A stretch of DNA of 64,000 nucleotides from Paraburkholderia piptadeniae (GCF_900007165.1 NZ_CYGY02000026.1:24878-88877); one strand, 5' to 3'. Positions 15,789-24,474 are shown, counted from the stretch's first letter. Notes: generated from the sequence alone by a model not told the origin. Made by a program: numbers and translations.

Positions 15789-16808
15789 ATGGAAAGCGAA
15801 GAGCTACTCGAGGACTGGCGCAAGCTCGCGCTCGATATCGAGCATCAGGTGGAGAACGCTGTCATCGGGCAGCGCGAGACCATCCGTCTGATCAACGTCG
15901 CGCTGTTCGCGCGTGGCCACGCGCTGCTGGAAGGAGGCGTCGGCGTCGGCAAGACGACGATCCTGCGCGCATTCGCGCGAGCGATCGGCGGCGATTTCGA
16001 GCGCGTCGAAGGCACGATCGATCTGATGCCGGGCGATCTCGTGTATCACACGTATGTCGATGCCGAAGGCAAGCCGCGCATCGAGCCGGGCCCGCTGATC
16101 AAGCACGGCGAACGGCTCGCGACATTCTTCTTCAACGAGATCAACCGCGCGCGTCCGCAAGTGCAATCGCTGCTGCTGCGCGCGATGGCCGAGCGCTCCG
16201 TGTTTGCGTTCGACCGCGAATACCGCTTCCCGCACATGACCGTGTTCGCCGACCGCAACAAGGTCGAGAAAGAAGAAACGTTCGAGCTGGCGGCGGCTGC
16301 ACGCGACCGCTTCATGTTCGAGCTGAACATGTCGACGCCCGACGATCAGCCCGCGCGTCGCGCGCTCGTGTTCGACCCCGCCTTTCACGACACGGAAGCG
16401 CTGCTCGCGCGCGTCGCGCCCGACGTGCTGCCGTGGCAACGGCTCAATGCAATCGCGGCGGGGATTCAGCGCACGATTCACGCGAGCGAAGCGATCGAAC
16501 GTTACGCGCTCGACATCTGGCGCGCGACGGAAAACCCGACGCAATTCGACATCGCGCTCGAGGACGTGGACATGCAGCGCCTGATCCTCGCCGGCGCGAG
16601 CCCGCGCGGCATGAGCGCGCTGCTGCGCGCGGCGCGCGTCGTCGCGTGGCTCGAAGGGCGCACGTATCTGATGCCCGAGGACATTCACCGCGTGCTGCTG
16701 CCGACGCTCGGCCATCGCGTGTACTTCACGCCCGTCTACGAACTGCGCCGCCAGGAACTCGCCGATGCGCTGATCGCGCAGATCGTATCGAGGATCGCGG
16801 CGCCGTGA
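15789..16808 (+). CDS. mxaR: MoxR-family AAA+ ATPase
   Basis: 339 aa cytoplasmic AAA+ ATPase of the MoxR group, which act with VWA and DUF58 proteins as metal-insertion or folding chaperones. Walker A is GGVGVGKT (49-56). The Walker B region reads FFFNEINRA (113-121), with Asn where most AAA+ proteins have Asp. It is the first of six overlapping genes in the order mxaR-S-A-C-K-L known from methanol dehydrogenase clusters. The start is supported by AGAGG upstream. Its stop overlaps the next start by GTGA. The usual client, mxaF, is absent; the next operon encodes an amine dehydrogenase. Confidence 0.9.
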   Translation: MESEELLEDWRKLALDIEHQVENAVIGQRETIRLINVALFARGHALLEGGVGVGKTTILRAFARAIGGDFERVEGTIDLMPGDLVYHTYVDAEGKPRIEPGPLIKHGERLATFFFNEINRARPQVQSLLLRAMAERSVFAFDREYRFPHMTVFADRNKVEKEETFELAAAARDRFMFELNMSTPDDQPARRALVFDPAFHDTEALLARVAPDVLPWQRLNAIAAGIQRTIHASEAIERYALDIWRATENPTQFDIALEDVDMQRLILAGASPRGMSALLRAARVVAWLEGRTYLMPEDIHRVLLPTLGHRVYFTPVYELRRQELADALIAQIVSRIAAP

Positions 16809-17677
16809 ACACGCTGACAGAGTTCCAGTACCGCCTGCCGATGCGCGTATCGGGCGCGCGGCCCGGCGGACATCGCGGCTCCAGTGTCGGCATCGGCCAG
16901 GAGTTCGCGGCGCACACGCGGCTGTTCGACTATCCCGATCCGCGCCGGATCGATGTGCGCGCAAGCGTGCGCACGGTCCAGCGCGAGTGGCTCGTGCGCG
17001 TTCACCGGCAGCGCGTGGCCGTGGCCGTGCATGCCGTCGTCGATGTGTCGGGGTCGATGCGCTTCGGCGCCGCGCACACGAAGCTCGATGTCGCCGCAAC
17101 GTTCGTCGAGGCCCTCGGACACAGCGCGTTTCGCATCGGCGATCCCGTCGGCATGATCGCCTTCGACGATACCGGGCGCGAAGATCTCTTCGTGCCCGCG
17201 CGGCACGCGCGCGGCATGGGCGCGCTGATGGGCGAACTGCTGCGCGCGTCTACGCAAACGGCGGCGCCGCCGCAAACGGGCGCGCGCGCGGGCGGCTTGC
17301 GCGATGCCGTCACGCGTCTTGCGGGGCGCGCGTGTCTCGTCTTTCTCGTCTCCGATTTTCACTGGCCGCTCGACGCGCTGTCTGGACTGCTCGACACGCT
17401 GACTCACGCGTGGGTCGTCCCCATCGTGATCTGGGACCGCGCCGAAATCGAGCCGCCGTCGCAGAACGGCTGGATGTCGCTGGCCGATATCGAATCGGGC
17501 GAGGCGCGGACGATGTGGATGCGCGACTCGGTCCGCAACCGCTGGCGCAATGCCGTCGCCGAACGGCAAGCGCAAATCGTCGCTGCGTTTGCTCGTCATG
17601 GCATCCGTCCGTTCTTCAATCGCGGCGCGTTCAATGCCGAGGCGCTCAGCCGCTACTTTCTCGAGATGACGGCATGA
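16805..17677 (+). CDS. mxaS: DUF58 protein MxaS
   Basis: 290 aa, starting at a GTG that overlaps the mxaR stop. It is a DUF58 protein with a VWA-like core: the strand VVDVSGSMRFG carries a DxSxS metal-ion-dependent adhesion motif, followed by LVFLVSDFHWPLDAL. DUF58 proteins work beside MoxR ATPases, usually at the membrane. No signal peptide is evident, so it likely stays on the cytoplasmic face. It overlaps mxaA by ATGA. Assignment rests on domain type plus the exact gene order. Confidence 0.85.
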   Translation: MNTLTEFQYRLPMRVSGARPGGHRGSSVGIGQEFAAHTRLFDYPDPRRIDVRASVRTVQREWLVRVHRQRVAVAVHAVVDVSGSMRFGAAHTKLDVAATFVEALGHSAFRIGDPVGMIAFDDTGREDLFVPARHARGMGALMGELLRASTQTAAPPQTGARAGGLRDAVTRLAGRACLVFLVSDFHWPLDALSGLLDTLTHAWVVPIVIWDRAEIEPPSQNGWMSLADIESGEARTMWMRDSVRNRWRNAVAERQAQIVAAFARHGIRPFFNRGAFNAEALSRYFLEMTA

Positions 17678-18651
17678 ATCGCGCTGACGTCCCGTCGTCG
17701 ATGCAGTCTTCGCGCGCATGTGCGCAACGCGCGCGCTCGCACTTCGTTGCGCTTGCAGCTGTTCTGATGATCGCAAGCATTGCTGGACGGACAACACATG
17801 CAGCGCCCGCAACGTCACAACCAACGCCACAAGCACCGCAGACTAAACCTGCCACCGTGCAACAGCCTCGCGCGTTCGGCCATGTGCTCGGCGACATCTT
17901 GACCCAGCAGATTCTCTTCGACGATCACGGAACCGACGCGGCGCTTTCCGCGATGCCATCGACAGGCCGCGTCAACGCGTGGCTCGAACGCCGCCCGCCG
18001 TCGATTAGAACCGATGCCGATGGCCGCCGCTGGCTCGTGCTCGACTATCAGGTGATGAATTCGCCGCGCGCGCCGACCGTGACTTCGACGCCGCCGCTGC
18101 AATTGCGTCTAACGTCGGGCGCGACGCTCGATATCGCGGAGAGTCCACTGTCGATCGGCCCGCTCGCGCCCTTGAGCGTCGCCGACGCGGGACGCCTCGC
18201 GACGCTTCAGCCCGACCGGCTGCTTCCCACGCAATCCACTGCGCCGCTCGAACGCGCGATGGCCGTCTGGATCGCACTGACCGTCGCGGTGCTGCTCGCG
18301 TGGCTGGGCTGGTGGATCGCGCGCAACAGGCGCGACGCGATGCGGCTTCCGTTCGCGAAGGCGTGGGCCCGCTTCGGCCAGCACGACGACGCCGCGCTCG
18401 AAGCGGACCCCGACGCATGGCGCGGCCTGCATCGGGCGCTCGACGAAGCGGCGGGACGCGTCGTGCACGCCGGCTCGATCCTTGGCCTGACGAACAACGC
18501 GCCTCATCTGCGCGAGCTTCGGCCGCAGATCGAGCAGTTCTTCCAGCGATCGTCGGACCGCTTCTTCGGCGACCTGCCCGTCGCGACGCCGTTTTCGCTG
18601 CGCGAGCTGTTCCGCGCGCTCTATCGCGCAGAAAAGCGTCATCACCGATGA
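17674..18651 (+). CDS. mxaA: MxaA-like membrane protein
   Basis: 325 aa. An N-terminal signal or anchor (about 22-42) precedes a Pro/Gln/Thr-rich linker and a periplasmic part; a second helix (about 193-213, AVWIALTVAVLLAWLGWWIA) leads into a cytoplasmic tail of about 110 residues. MxaA is one of the proteins reported to be needed for calcium insertion into methanol dehydrogenase. Similarity is judged mainly from position in the six-gene set and topology. It overlaps both neighbours by ATGA. Confidence 0.8.
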   Translation: MNRADVPSSMQSSRACAQRARSHFVALAAVLMIASIAGRTTHAAPATSQPTPQAPQTKPATVQQPRAFGHVLGDILTQQILFDDHGTDAALSAMPSTGRVNAWLERRPPSIRTDADGRRWLVLDYQVMNSPRAPTVTSTPPLQLRLTSGATLDIAESPLSIGPLAPLSVADAGRLATLQPDRLLPTQSTAPLERAMAVWIALTVAVLLAWLGWWIARNRRDAMRLPFAKAWARFGQHDDAALEADPDAWRGLHRALDEAAGRVVHAGSILGLTNNAPHLRELRPQIEQFFQRSSDRFFGDLPVATPFSLRELFRALYRAEKRHHR

Positions 18652-19646
18652 GCACGCCTCCCGACTTCCTCTATCCGTGGGCGCTCGCGCTGCTGCCGCT
18701 CGCTGCGTTGCCGCTGCTGCGCCGGAGCATCGACATGCTGCCGTATTCGTACGTCGCGTGGCTGCCGCGCGACCGCGCGGGCGGCGTCGTCGCCTTCGTC
18801 TGGCGAGCGGCCGCGATGCTCGCGCTCGCGGCCGTCATCGTCGGGCTGGCGGGCCCAGGCTTCTCCGGCGAACAGAAACGGATCACGGGAGCGGGCGCCG
18901 AAATCCTGATCCTGATGGACGGAAGCGGCAGCATGTACGCGCCGATGGGCACCGGCAGCGCGAATGTCGCCGACGCGCCGACGGCGGGTGAAACGAAGAA
19001 CCAGATGGCACGCGATGCGATCAGCGCATTCGTCGCGCAGCGCGTCAACGACCGCTTCGCGTTCATGCTGTTCGGCACGCATCCGATGCTGGCCGTGCCC
19101 TTCACGCGCAATCGCACGGTGATCGACGCCGCTATCAATGCGACGGCCGTCGGGCGCGGCATGCCCGACACGCTGCTCGATCGTGGCATCCAGTCAGCCG
19201 TCGAGCTGTTCGACGGCCGCGCGCGCACGAGCAGCCGCGCGATCGTGCTGGTATCGGACGGCGGCGCGCTGCTCGACAACGTTGCGCGCGAGCGCATTCG
19301 CGCGGGGCTCGCGCGCAATGGCGTCGCGCTGTATTTCATCTATCTGCGCAGCGGCGTGTACAGCCCCGATCTGCATGCGCGGCTCGCCGCATCGGACCAT
19401 TCACCGGAAGCCGAGTTGCATCGTTACTTCCTGTCGATGCCGACACCTTATCGTCTGTACCAGGCGGACAGCCCTCAACAGGTTGCGCGCGCAATGACCG
19501 ACATCGCGCGCAACGAGAACGCGCCCGTGTCGTTCGTCGAGCGGCTGCCGCGACAGGACGGCAGCGCATGGTGTTTCGCAACGGCGTTGCTCTGCTGCGT
19601 GTTGCTGCTGTGCATCTGGTTCGTGCAAAAGCGGAGTCTGTCGTGA
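18648..19646 (+). CDS. mxaC: VWA-domain membrane protein MxaC
   Basis: 332 aa. Two N-terminal hydrophobic segments (about 8-25 and 45-70) are followed by a von Willebrand A domain with a complete MIDAS motif (DGSGS in LILMDGSGSMYAP) and VLVSDGGALL. A C-terminal helix (about 308-327) anchors it again. This BatA-like topology is typical of VWA partners of MoxR ATPases. It overlaps mxaA and mxaK by four bases. Confidence 0.85.
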   Translation: MSTPPDFLYPWALALLPLAALPLLRRSIDMLPYSYVAWLPRDRAGGVVAFVWRAAAMLALAAVIVGLAGPGFSGEQKRITGAGAEILILMDGSGSMYAPMGTGSANVADAPTAGETKNQMARDAISAFVAQRVNDRFAFMLFGTHPMLAVPFTRNRTVIDAAINATAVGRGMPDTLLDRGIQSAVELFDGRARTSSRAIVLVSDGGALLDNVARERIRAGLARNGVALYFIYLRSGVYSPDLHARLAASDHSPEAELHRYFLSMPTPYRLYQADSPQQVARAMTDIARNENAPVSFVERLPRQDGSAWCFATALLCCVLLLCIWFVQKRSLS

Positions 19647-20203
19647 AGCGCCTGCCCATTCACCTGATGTTCGGCGCGGCGACGCTGTGCTGCGCGGCCG
19701 TCGCCGGATACAACGCGGTGCGCCTGCTGCATGTGGCCGGCGCGAATCGCGAGATCGCCGCGATCTCCACGCAGCCGCCGAGCCAGTGGAGCAAGACAGC
19801 CGCGAATCAGCAAGACCCGGCCGTGCGGCTCGCGCAAGCCGTCGCACTCGCGCGCGCGGGCCAGCATGCCGAAGCGGGCAAGCTCTACTACGATCTCGGG
19901 CGGCTCGCGCAATCTAGCGAGACGGGCCGCATCGCACTCTACGATCTCGCCAACATGTATCTGCGCGAAGCCGCGGGCGACGACGCGCAAGGGCCCGTGC
20001 GCTCGCCGCCGATGCTCGAAAGCGCGAAGGCGCGCTATCGCGAAGTGCTGCGCCTCGACCCCGGCGACTGGGACGCGCGCTACAACCTCGAACGCGCGCT
20101 GCGTCTTGCGCCGGAAGCTCAAGACACCGCCGACGACGAGAAGGACATCAAGGAGCAGCACAACATCAACGTGCGCGGCGCGGCGCCGGAGGAACTGCCG
20201 TGA
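19643..20203 (+). CDS. mxaK: MxaK-like protein
   Basis: 186 aa from a GTG overlapping the mxaC stop. One N-terminal helix (about 7-28) anchors a periplasmic region with tetratricopeptide-like helices (AVRLAQAVALARAGQHAEAGKLYYDLG, given here only as landmarks around 60-86; later a YREVLRLDPGDWDARYNLE repeat). MxaK is implicated in calcium insertion in methylotrophs. The charged C-terminus ends beside mxaL. Confidence 0.8.
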   Translation: MKRLPIHLMFGAATLCCAAVAGYNAVRLLHVAGANREIAAISTQPPSQWSKTAANQQDPAVRLAQAVALARAGQHAEAGKLYYDLGRLAQSSETGRIALYDLANMYLREAAGDDAQGPVRSPPMLESAKARYREVLRLDPGDWDARYNLERALRLAPEAQDTADDEKDIKEQHNINVRGAAPEELP

Positions 20204-21174
20204 AGGCGCCGCGACGCACATCGCTGCCGCATCTGGGGCGCCGCTGGTGGCAGCTTCCGCTGGCGTCGCTGCTGCTCGCCGCCGCCGTGTGGATGCCGCC
20301 CGTGCAGTTCACGCGCCCCATCTTCCGATACGTCGTCACGTTCGACATCACGCAGAGCATGGATGTCGAGGACGTCTCGATGGGCGGCAAGCCGGTCAGC
20401 CGTCTCGACTTCGCGCGCGCCGCGATGAGCGATGCGTTGCAGCACTTGCCATGCGGATCGGAGATCGGCTGGAGCGTGTTCTCGAATCAGCGCTCGCTGC
20501 TGTTGCTCGCGCCCGTCGAGGTTTGCAGCAACTATGACGCGCTGCTGTCCTCGCTCGATCAGATCACGGGCAAGATGCGTTGGGTGAATAGCAGCGTGAT
20601 CGCGCAAGGCGGCCTCTATTCGGCGATACGCGCGGCTGCGGAGCTGGGCCACAACACCGATATCGTCTTCGTCACCGATGGCCAGGAAGCGCCCCCTGTC
20701 GCGCCGAACGAGACGAGCGTGCGCGATATTCCTCAAGGACTCGTGCATGGATGGCTGGTCGGCGTCGGCGGCGATCAGCCGGCGCCGATACCGAAGACGA
20801 ACGCCGACGGCGTGCGCACCGGCTTCTGGCGCGCGGACGAAGTGCGCCAGGTACAGCCGACGCCCGACGCGCCCGCCACGGCCGAGAGCCACGAAGAACT
20901 GTCGGAGCTTCGGGAGACGTATCTCGAAGCCGTCGCCGGGCATCTCGGCTTCGGCTACAAGCGGCTGGTCGCTGCCGATTCGCTGCGCGCGCCGCTGACC
21001 GACGCGCGGTTCGCGCATCCGACGCCCGTCGCGACCAATGTCCGCTGGTGTCCCGCGCTGCTTGCACTCGTGCTGCTCGTCTGGCGCTTTCTGCCCGCGA
21101 GGCGGATCGTGCGCAAGCCCAAGACCGCGAACGCGGCCGCGATTCCCGCTCATGGCGCGATGAGTCGACTTTGA
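20200..21174 (+). CDS. mxaL: VWA-domain membrane protein MxaL
   Basis: 324 aa from a GTG overlapping the mxaK stop. An N-terminal anchor (about 17-33) leads to a VWA-like domain in which the MIDAS is altered to Asp-Ile-Thr-Gln-Ser (FDITQSMDVED), followed by IVFVTDGQEAPPV. A helix near 285-300 is close to the C-terminus. It is the last gene of the mxaRSACKL set. In methylotrophs MxaL is needed for active methanol dehydrogenase. A client is not present here; the nearest downstream gene is a TTQ amine dehydrogenase subunit 360 bases away. Confidence 0.82.
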   Translation: MKAPRRTSLPHLGRRWWQLPLASLLLAAAVWMPPVQFTRPIFRYVVTFDITQSMDVEDVSMGGKPVSRLDFARAAMSDALQHLPCGSEIGWSVFSNQRSLLLLAPVEVCSNYDALLSSLDQITGKMRWVNSSVIAQGGLYSAIRAAAELGHNTDIVFVTDGQEAPPVAPNETSVRDIPQGLVHGWLVGVGGDQPAPIPKTNADGVRTGFWRADEVRQVQPTPDAPATAESHEELSELRETYLEAVAGHLGFGYKRLVAADSLRAPLTDARFAHPTPVATNVRWCPALLALVLLVWRFLPARRIVRKPKTANAAAIPAHGAMSRL

Positions 21175-21187
21175 GTTGCGGCCGTTC

Positions 21188-21247
21188 GCGCCGACGAAAG
21201 CGCCGACGAAAGCGCCGACGAAAGCGTCAACGAAAGCGCCGACGATC
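21188..21247. repeat. 12-bp tandem repeat, five copies
   Basis: The unit GCGCCGACGAAA is repeated at 21188, 21200 and 21212; a fourth copy (21224) has two changes, and a fifth (21236) diverges at its end. It sits in the gap between mxaL and the amine dehydrogenase operon and is not in a convincing coding frame. Confidence 0.85.
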
Positions 21248-21497
21248 CGAACCGCGACAGCACGATCTCGCCTTCGCTCGGCGGCGATACGGCGATGTGA
21301 CCGTGACGCGTGACCGTCGAGGGCATTAGGCTTGCCGCTGGTGACAAACCACTCGTGACAAACCCTTACCCCCGACGAATCCACCGAACGCAAGCCAACA
21401 CACGCCCTACATCTCTTTCAGCAAGACTACCAATATCCCAAATCGGCACGCACGCATTGCCGGTTTCGGCACTGGCCTGATTTTTCGTCGATCTAAA

Positions 21498-21534
21498 GTC
21501 GCCTCACACATCGTGAATCATCACTGGAGGCGAC
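21498..21534 (+). promoter_or_regulatory. leader hairpin covering the aauB ribosome-binding site
   Basis: GTCGCCTC (21498-21505) is perfectly complementary to GAGGCGAC (21527-21534), which contains the ribosome site TGGAGG and abuts the ATG at 21535. The loop is 21 bases. If formed, the hairpin would block initiation on the first gene of the dehydrogenase operon. Confidence 0.5.
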
Positions 21535-22692
21535 ATGAGAACAAGGCGACGAACCGCGTGCATCGCGGCGACGCTGTCATTCGCGGCTGCATGCATCGGC
21601 AGCGCGCACGCAATCGAAAAGCCCGAAGAGCTGACCGTGCAGAAGCTGCCGCCGTGGCATCCGCACGAAGTATTCGTCGTCGATATTTCGATGCCGTCGA
21701 TGACGGATGCGCGCGTCTATCTGTACGACGCCGACGCAAAGAAGCTGCTCGGCCAGATCGACGCAGGCTTTGCGCCGGGCTTTGCGATTTCGCCCGATCA
21801 CAAGACGAGCTTCGTTTCGACGACCTATTTCGCGCGCGGCTCGCACGGCGAGCGCACCGACGTCGTCGAGCTGACCGACAACGCGACGCTCGATCACGCA
21901 GGCGAAATCGTGATTCCGCCGAAGCACGGCCAGCACATTCCGACGCCGTACAACACCACGTTCAGCGCGGACGGTAAGCGCCTTTACGTGTCGAACATCA
22001 CGCCCGCCGCTTCCGTGACGGTGATCGACGTGGCATCGAAGAAGGTGCTGTCGGAGATCGACATGGCGGCATGCGTGCTCGCGTATCCGTCGGGCAACGA
22101 CCGCTTCACGGGGCTATGCGAAAGCGGCAAGGCGCTGACCGTCACGCTCGATGTGAACGGCAAGGAAGCGAAGCGCACGATGTCCGATGCGTTCATCGAC
22201 GTCGACAAGGACCCAGCCTTTATCAACGCGTCGCCGTATCAGGGCGGCTATCTGTTCACGACTTTTCACGGCATGGTGCGCTCGGCGGATTTCCACGGCG
22301 ACAAGCCCGTGTTCGGCAAGCCGTGGTCGCTGCTGACAGACGCGGAGCGCACCGAAGGCTGGCGTCCGGTCGGCATGCAGCAGACGGCCGTGCAGGCGAA
22401 GCTGCATCGCTATTACATCGCGATGCACAAGGGCGAAGAAGGCTCGCACAAGGATCCCGGCACGGAAATCTGGGTGTACGACCTGCAGACGAAGAAGCGC
22501 ATCGCGCGCTGGGATCTGTCGCAGCAGAAGATCGACCCGCTCGCGTCGATCCAGGTCAGCGACGACGACAAGCCGCTCTTCTACGGCATCACGGGCACGT
22601 CGGATCTCGTCGTGATGGATGCGCGCACGGGCAAGCTGCGCAACGTCGAAAAGCAGATCGGCAATACGTCGACGCTGCTCGTCAATCCGTGA
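21535..22692 (+). CDS. aauB: TTQ amine dehydrogenase large (alpha) subunit
   Basis: 385 aa. A Sec signal ends near GSAHA. The mature chain fits the seven-bladed beta-propeller of aromatic amine/methylamine dehydrogenase large subunits, with landmarks SDVV-type RTDVVEL, IPPKHGQ, PWSLLTDAERTEGWRPVG and HKGEEGSHKDPGTEIWVYD. The enzyme is periplasmic (alpha2-beta2) and oxidises primary amines to aldehydes plus ammonia, passing electrons to a copper protein or cytochrome. TGGAGG precedes the start. The small subunit downstream resembles the aromatic (aralkylamine) enzyme more than methylamine dehydrogenase, so I use the aau name. Confidence 0.9.
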   Translation: MRTRRRTACIAATLSFAAACIGSAHAIEKPEELTVQKLPPWHPHEVFVVDISMPSMTDARVYLYDADAKKLLGQIDAGFAPGFAISPDHKTSFVSTTYFARGSHGERTDVVELTDNATLDHAGEIVIPPKHGQHIPTPYNTTFSADGKRLYVSNITPAASVTVIDVASKKVLSEIDMAACVLAYPSGNDRFTGLCESGKALTVTLDVNGKEAKRTMSDAFIDVDKDPAFINASPYQGGYLFTTFHGMVRSADFHGDKPVFGKPWSLLTDAERTEGWRPVGMQQTAVQAKLHRYYIAMHKGEEGSHKDPGTEIWVYDLQTKKRIARWDLSQQKIDPLASIQVSDDDKPLFYGITGTSDLVVMDARTGKLRNVEKQIGNTSTLLVNP

Positions 22693-22699
22693 GGCCGCG

Positions 22700-23266
22700 A
22701 TGATGATCGATCCTGTACTTGCGACGGGCGCGCAAGCCAGCACGGCGATTGTCGTGCTGCTCGGCGCCGTCGCCAAATGGCGGCGCCCCGCCGTGTTCCG
22801 TCAGGCGCTCGCCGGTTATCGACTGTTGCCCGATGCGTTGACGGCGCCCGCCGCGTTCGTCATCGCGGCCACGGAAACGGCCGGCGCCGCCGCGCTGCTG
22901 TTCCCCGATACGCGCATGTTCGGCGCCATCGCGCTCACTGCGCTGTTGCTCGTGTTCGCAGCGGGCCTCGCGTTCAACATCGCGCGCGGCCACACCGATA
23001 TCGACTGCGGCTGCTCGGGCTTCGCCGCAACGCGAGCCGCAACGCAAGGGAACGCGCCGCGCGGCATCGGCTGGTTTCATGTCGCGCGCGCATTGTTGCT
23101 CGCGGCACTCGCCGCCACCGCATTCATCGAGCCCGCCGCGCGTTCGATCGTGTGGTTCGACTACCTGACGCTTTTCTTCGCCGTGCTGCTGATCGTCTGC
23201 GCACTGCTTACTTTCGATGTGCTGCTCGCCAACGTGCCGCGCCTCTCTCATTTGAGGAATTCATGA
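22700..23266 (+). CDS. mauE: MauE-type membrane protein
   Basis: 188 aa integral membrane protein, starting at 22700 with GAGG five bases upstream. Four to five helices, with a Cys-Gly-Cys pair (C103, C105 in DIDCGCSG) at the membrane surface. MauE and MauD are needed to export, fold and form disulfides in the TTQ-bearing small subunit; MauE probably moves electrons for disulfide chemistry. Its stop overlaps the mauD start (ATGA). Confidence 0.88.
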   Translation: MMIDPVLATGAQASTAIVVLLGAVAKWRRPAVFRQALAGYRLLPDALTAPAAFVIAATETAGAAALLFPDTRMFGAIALTALLLVFAAGLAFNIARGHTDIDCGCSGFAATRAATQGNAPRGIGWFHVARALLLAALAATAFIEPAARSIVWFDYLTLFFAVLLIVCALLTFDVLLANVPRLSHLRNS

Positions 23267-23889
23267 TGCAAACCGCTCTCACCGTTTCCACCGCGCTGTT
23301 GTGGATCGCCGTTCTCGCGCTCGGCGCGATCTGTCTTGCTCTCGTTCGCCAGGTCGGCATTCTGTACGAACGCATCATGCCCACAGGCGCGCTGATGATC
23401 GACAAAGGGCCCGCCGTCGGCGCGATCGCACCGACGTTCGAACTCTCCGACATTCGCGGCTCGCAAGTGAAAGTGGGCGGCATCGATGCACAGGGCAAGG
23501 CCACGCTGCTCTTCTTCCTGTCGCCGACGTGCCCCGTCTGCAAGAAGCTGCTGCCTTTGCTGCCGTCGCTGCAGGCCAGCGAAGCGACGCCCGTCAACAT
23601 CGTGCTCGCAAGCGACGGCGATCTCGCCGAACACACGCGCTTCGCGCGGAAGCACAACCTCGAGCGCTTCCCGTATGTGCTGTCGCAAGAACTTGGCATG
23701 GCGTATCAGATCGGCAAGCTGCCGTATGCCGTCCTGCTCGATGAAAGCGGCAAGGTGCGTTCGAAGGGTCTCGTCAACACACGCGAGCATCTGGAAAGCC
23801 TGTTCGAAGCGAAGGAGCGCGGTGTCGCGTCGCTGCAGGAGTTCGTGCACGGCGACCATCGCCACGGCCAGCACGCACAGCACGTGTGA
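23263..23889 (+). CDS. mauD: MauD thioredoxin-like disulfide protein
   Basis: 208 aa. An N-terminal membrane anchor (about 8-28) precedes a periplasmic thioredoxin-fold domain with a Cys-Pro-Val-Cys redox site (C90-C93). GAGGAATTC precedes the start, which overlaps mauE. MauD supports formation of the many disulfides in the small subunit, and it sits just upstream of that gene. The C-terminus is His-rich (HGDHRHGQHAQH), which is unusual and could bind metal, though this is only inferred. Confidence 0.9.
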   Translation: MMQTALTVSTALLWIAVLALGAICLALVRQVGILYERIMPTGALMIDKGPAVGAIAPTFELSDIRGSQVKVGGIDAQGKATLLFFLSPTCPVCKKLLPLLPSLQASEATPVNIVLASDGDLAEHTRFARKHNLERFPYVLSQELGMAYQIGKLPYAVLLDESGKVRSKGLVNTREHLESLFEAKERGVASLQEFVHGDHRHGQHAQHV

Positions 23890-23928
23890 TGCGCCGAATC
23901 TTCTTTCAACCTGAGCGGAGAACAACAT

Positions 23929-24474
23929 ATGGGCGTTTTTGATTCATGGTTCGAGAAGTCGGCGCGCGGCGTCGCGCAGCGCAGTTCGCGGCGCAGTGCG
24001 ATGGCGAAGCTCGGCAAGGTGCTGGTCGGCTCGGCGATGCTGCCGCTCTTGCCCGTCGATCGCACCGCGTATGCGGCCGATGCGGCGTCGTCGGCGTCGG
24101 GCGCATCGGGAGCCGCAGCATCGGGTGCGAGCGACGACCCTATGAGCTGCGACTACTGGAAGTACTGCGCAATCGACGGCTGGCTGTGCAGCTGCTGCGG
24201 CGGCACGTCGAGCAGTTGCCCGCCAGGCACGACGCCTTCGCCGATCACGTGGATCGGCACCTGCCGCAATCCGCACGACGGCTCCGACTACATCGTTTCG
24301 TACAACGACTGCTGCGGCAAGACTTCGTGCGGCAAGTGCTTCTGCAATCGCAACGAGCGCGAGAGGCCGCTCTACAAGCTGTCGCTCGACAACGACATCA
24401 ACTGGTGCATGGCGAACGGCAATTCGAACTATCACTGTTCGGTTTCGGTCCTGCTGGGAGCAGCAAAGCAATGA
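23929..24474 (+). CDS. aauA: TTQ amine dehydrogenase small (beta) subunit
   Basis: 181 aa. A long N-terminal export sequence has a twin-arginine motif (SRRSAMAKLG around 20-29). The mature chain is packed with Cys (14 residues from C74 to C170). By alignment from memory with Alcaligenes faecalis aromatic amine dehydrogenase, the two tryptophans forming tryptophan tryptophylquinone are W108 (TWIGTC) and W159 (NWCMAN), the catalytic Asp is D127 (SYNDCC) and a second conserved Asp is D83. The Thr beside the active site in that enzyme (Thr172) is Ser171 here. The CSCCGG and CPPGTTPSP segments match the aromatic enzyme rather than methylamine dehydrogenase. Overlaps the next gene by ATGA. Confidence 0.93.
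   Translation: MGVFDSWFEKSARGVAQRSSRRSAMAKLGKVLVGSAMLPLLPVDRTAYAADAASSASGASGAAASGASDDPMSCDYWKYCAIDGWLCSCCGGTSSSCPPGTTPSPITWIGTCRNPHDGSDYIVSYNDCCGKTSCGKCFCNRNERERPLYKLSLDNDINWCMANGNSNYHCSVSVLLGAAKQ

Larger units (their letters stand above)
21175..21534. other. gap between mxaL and the amine dehydrogenase operon
   Basis: 360 bases holding the 12-bp tandem repeat and, at its end, the leader of the dehydrogenase operon with a hairpin over the ribosome site. No terminator with a U-run was found after mxaL. Confidence 0.6.

Noticed and set aside
23263..23889. MauD as an ordinary cytochrome-biogenesis thioredoxin (ResA/CcmG)
   Set aside because: Its position between MauE and the TTQ small subunit, with overlap to MauE, fits MauD better.
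21535..24474. Methylamine dehydrogenase (mauBA) call
   Set aside because: The CSCCGG and CPPGTTPSP segments of the small subunit match the aromatic amine enzyme, and the phenylacetaldehyde-type dehydrogenase fits aromatic amines.
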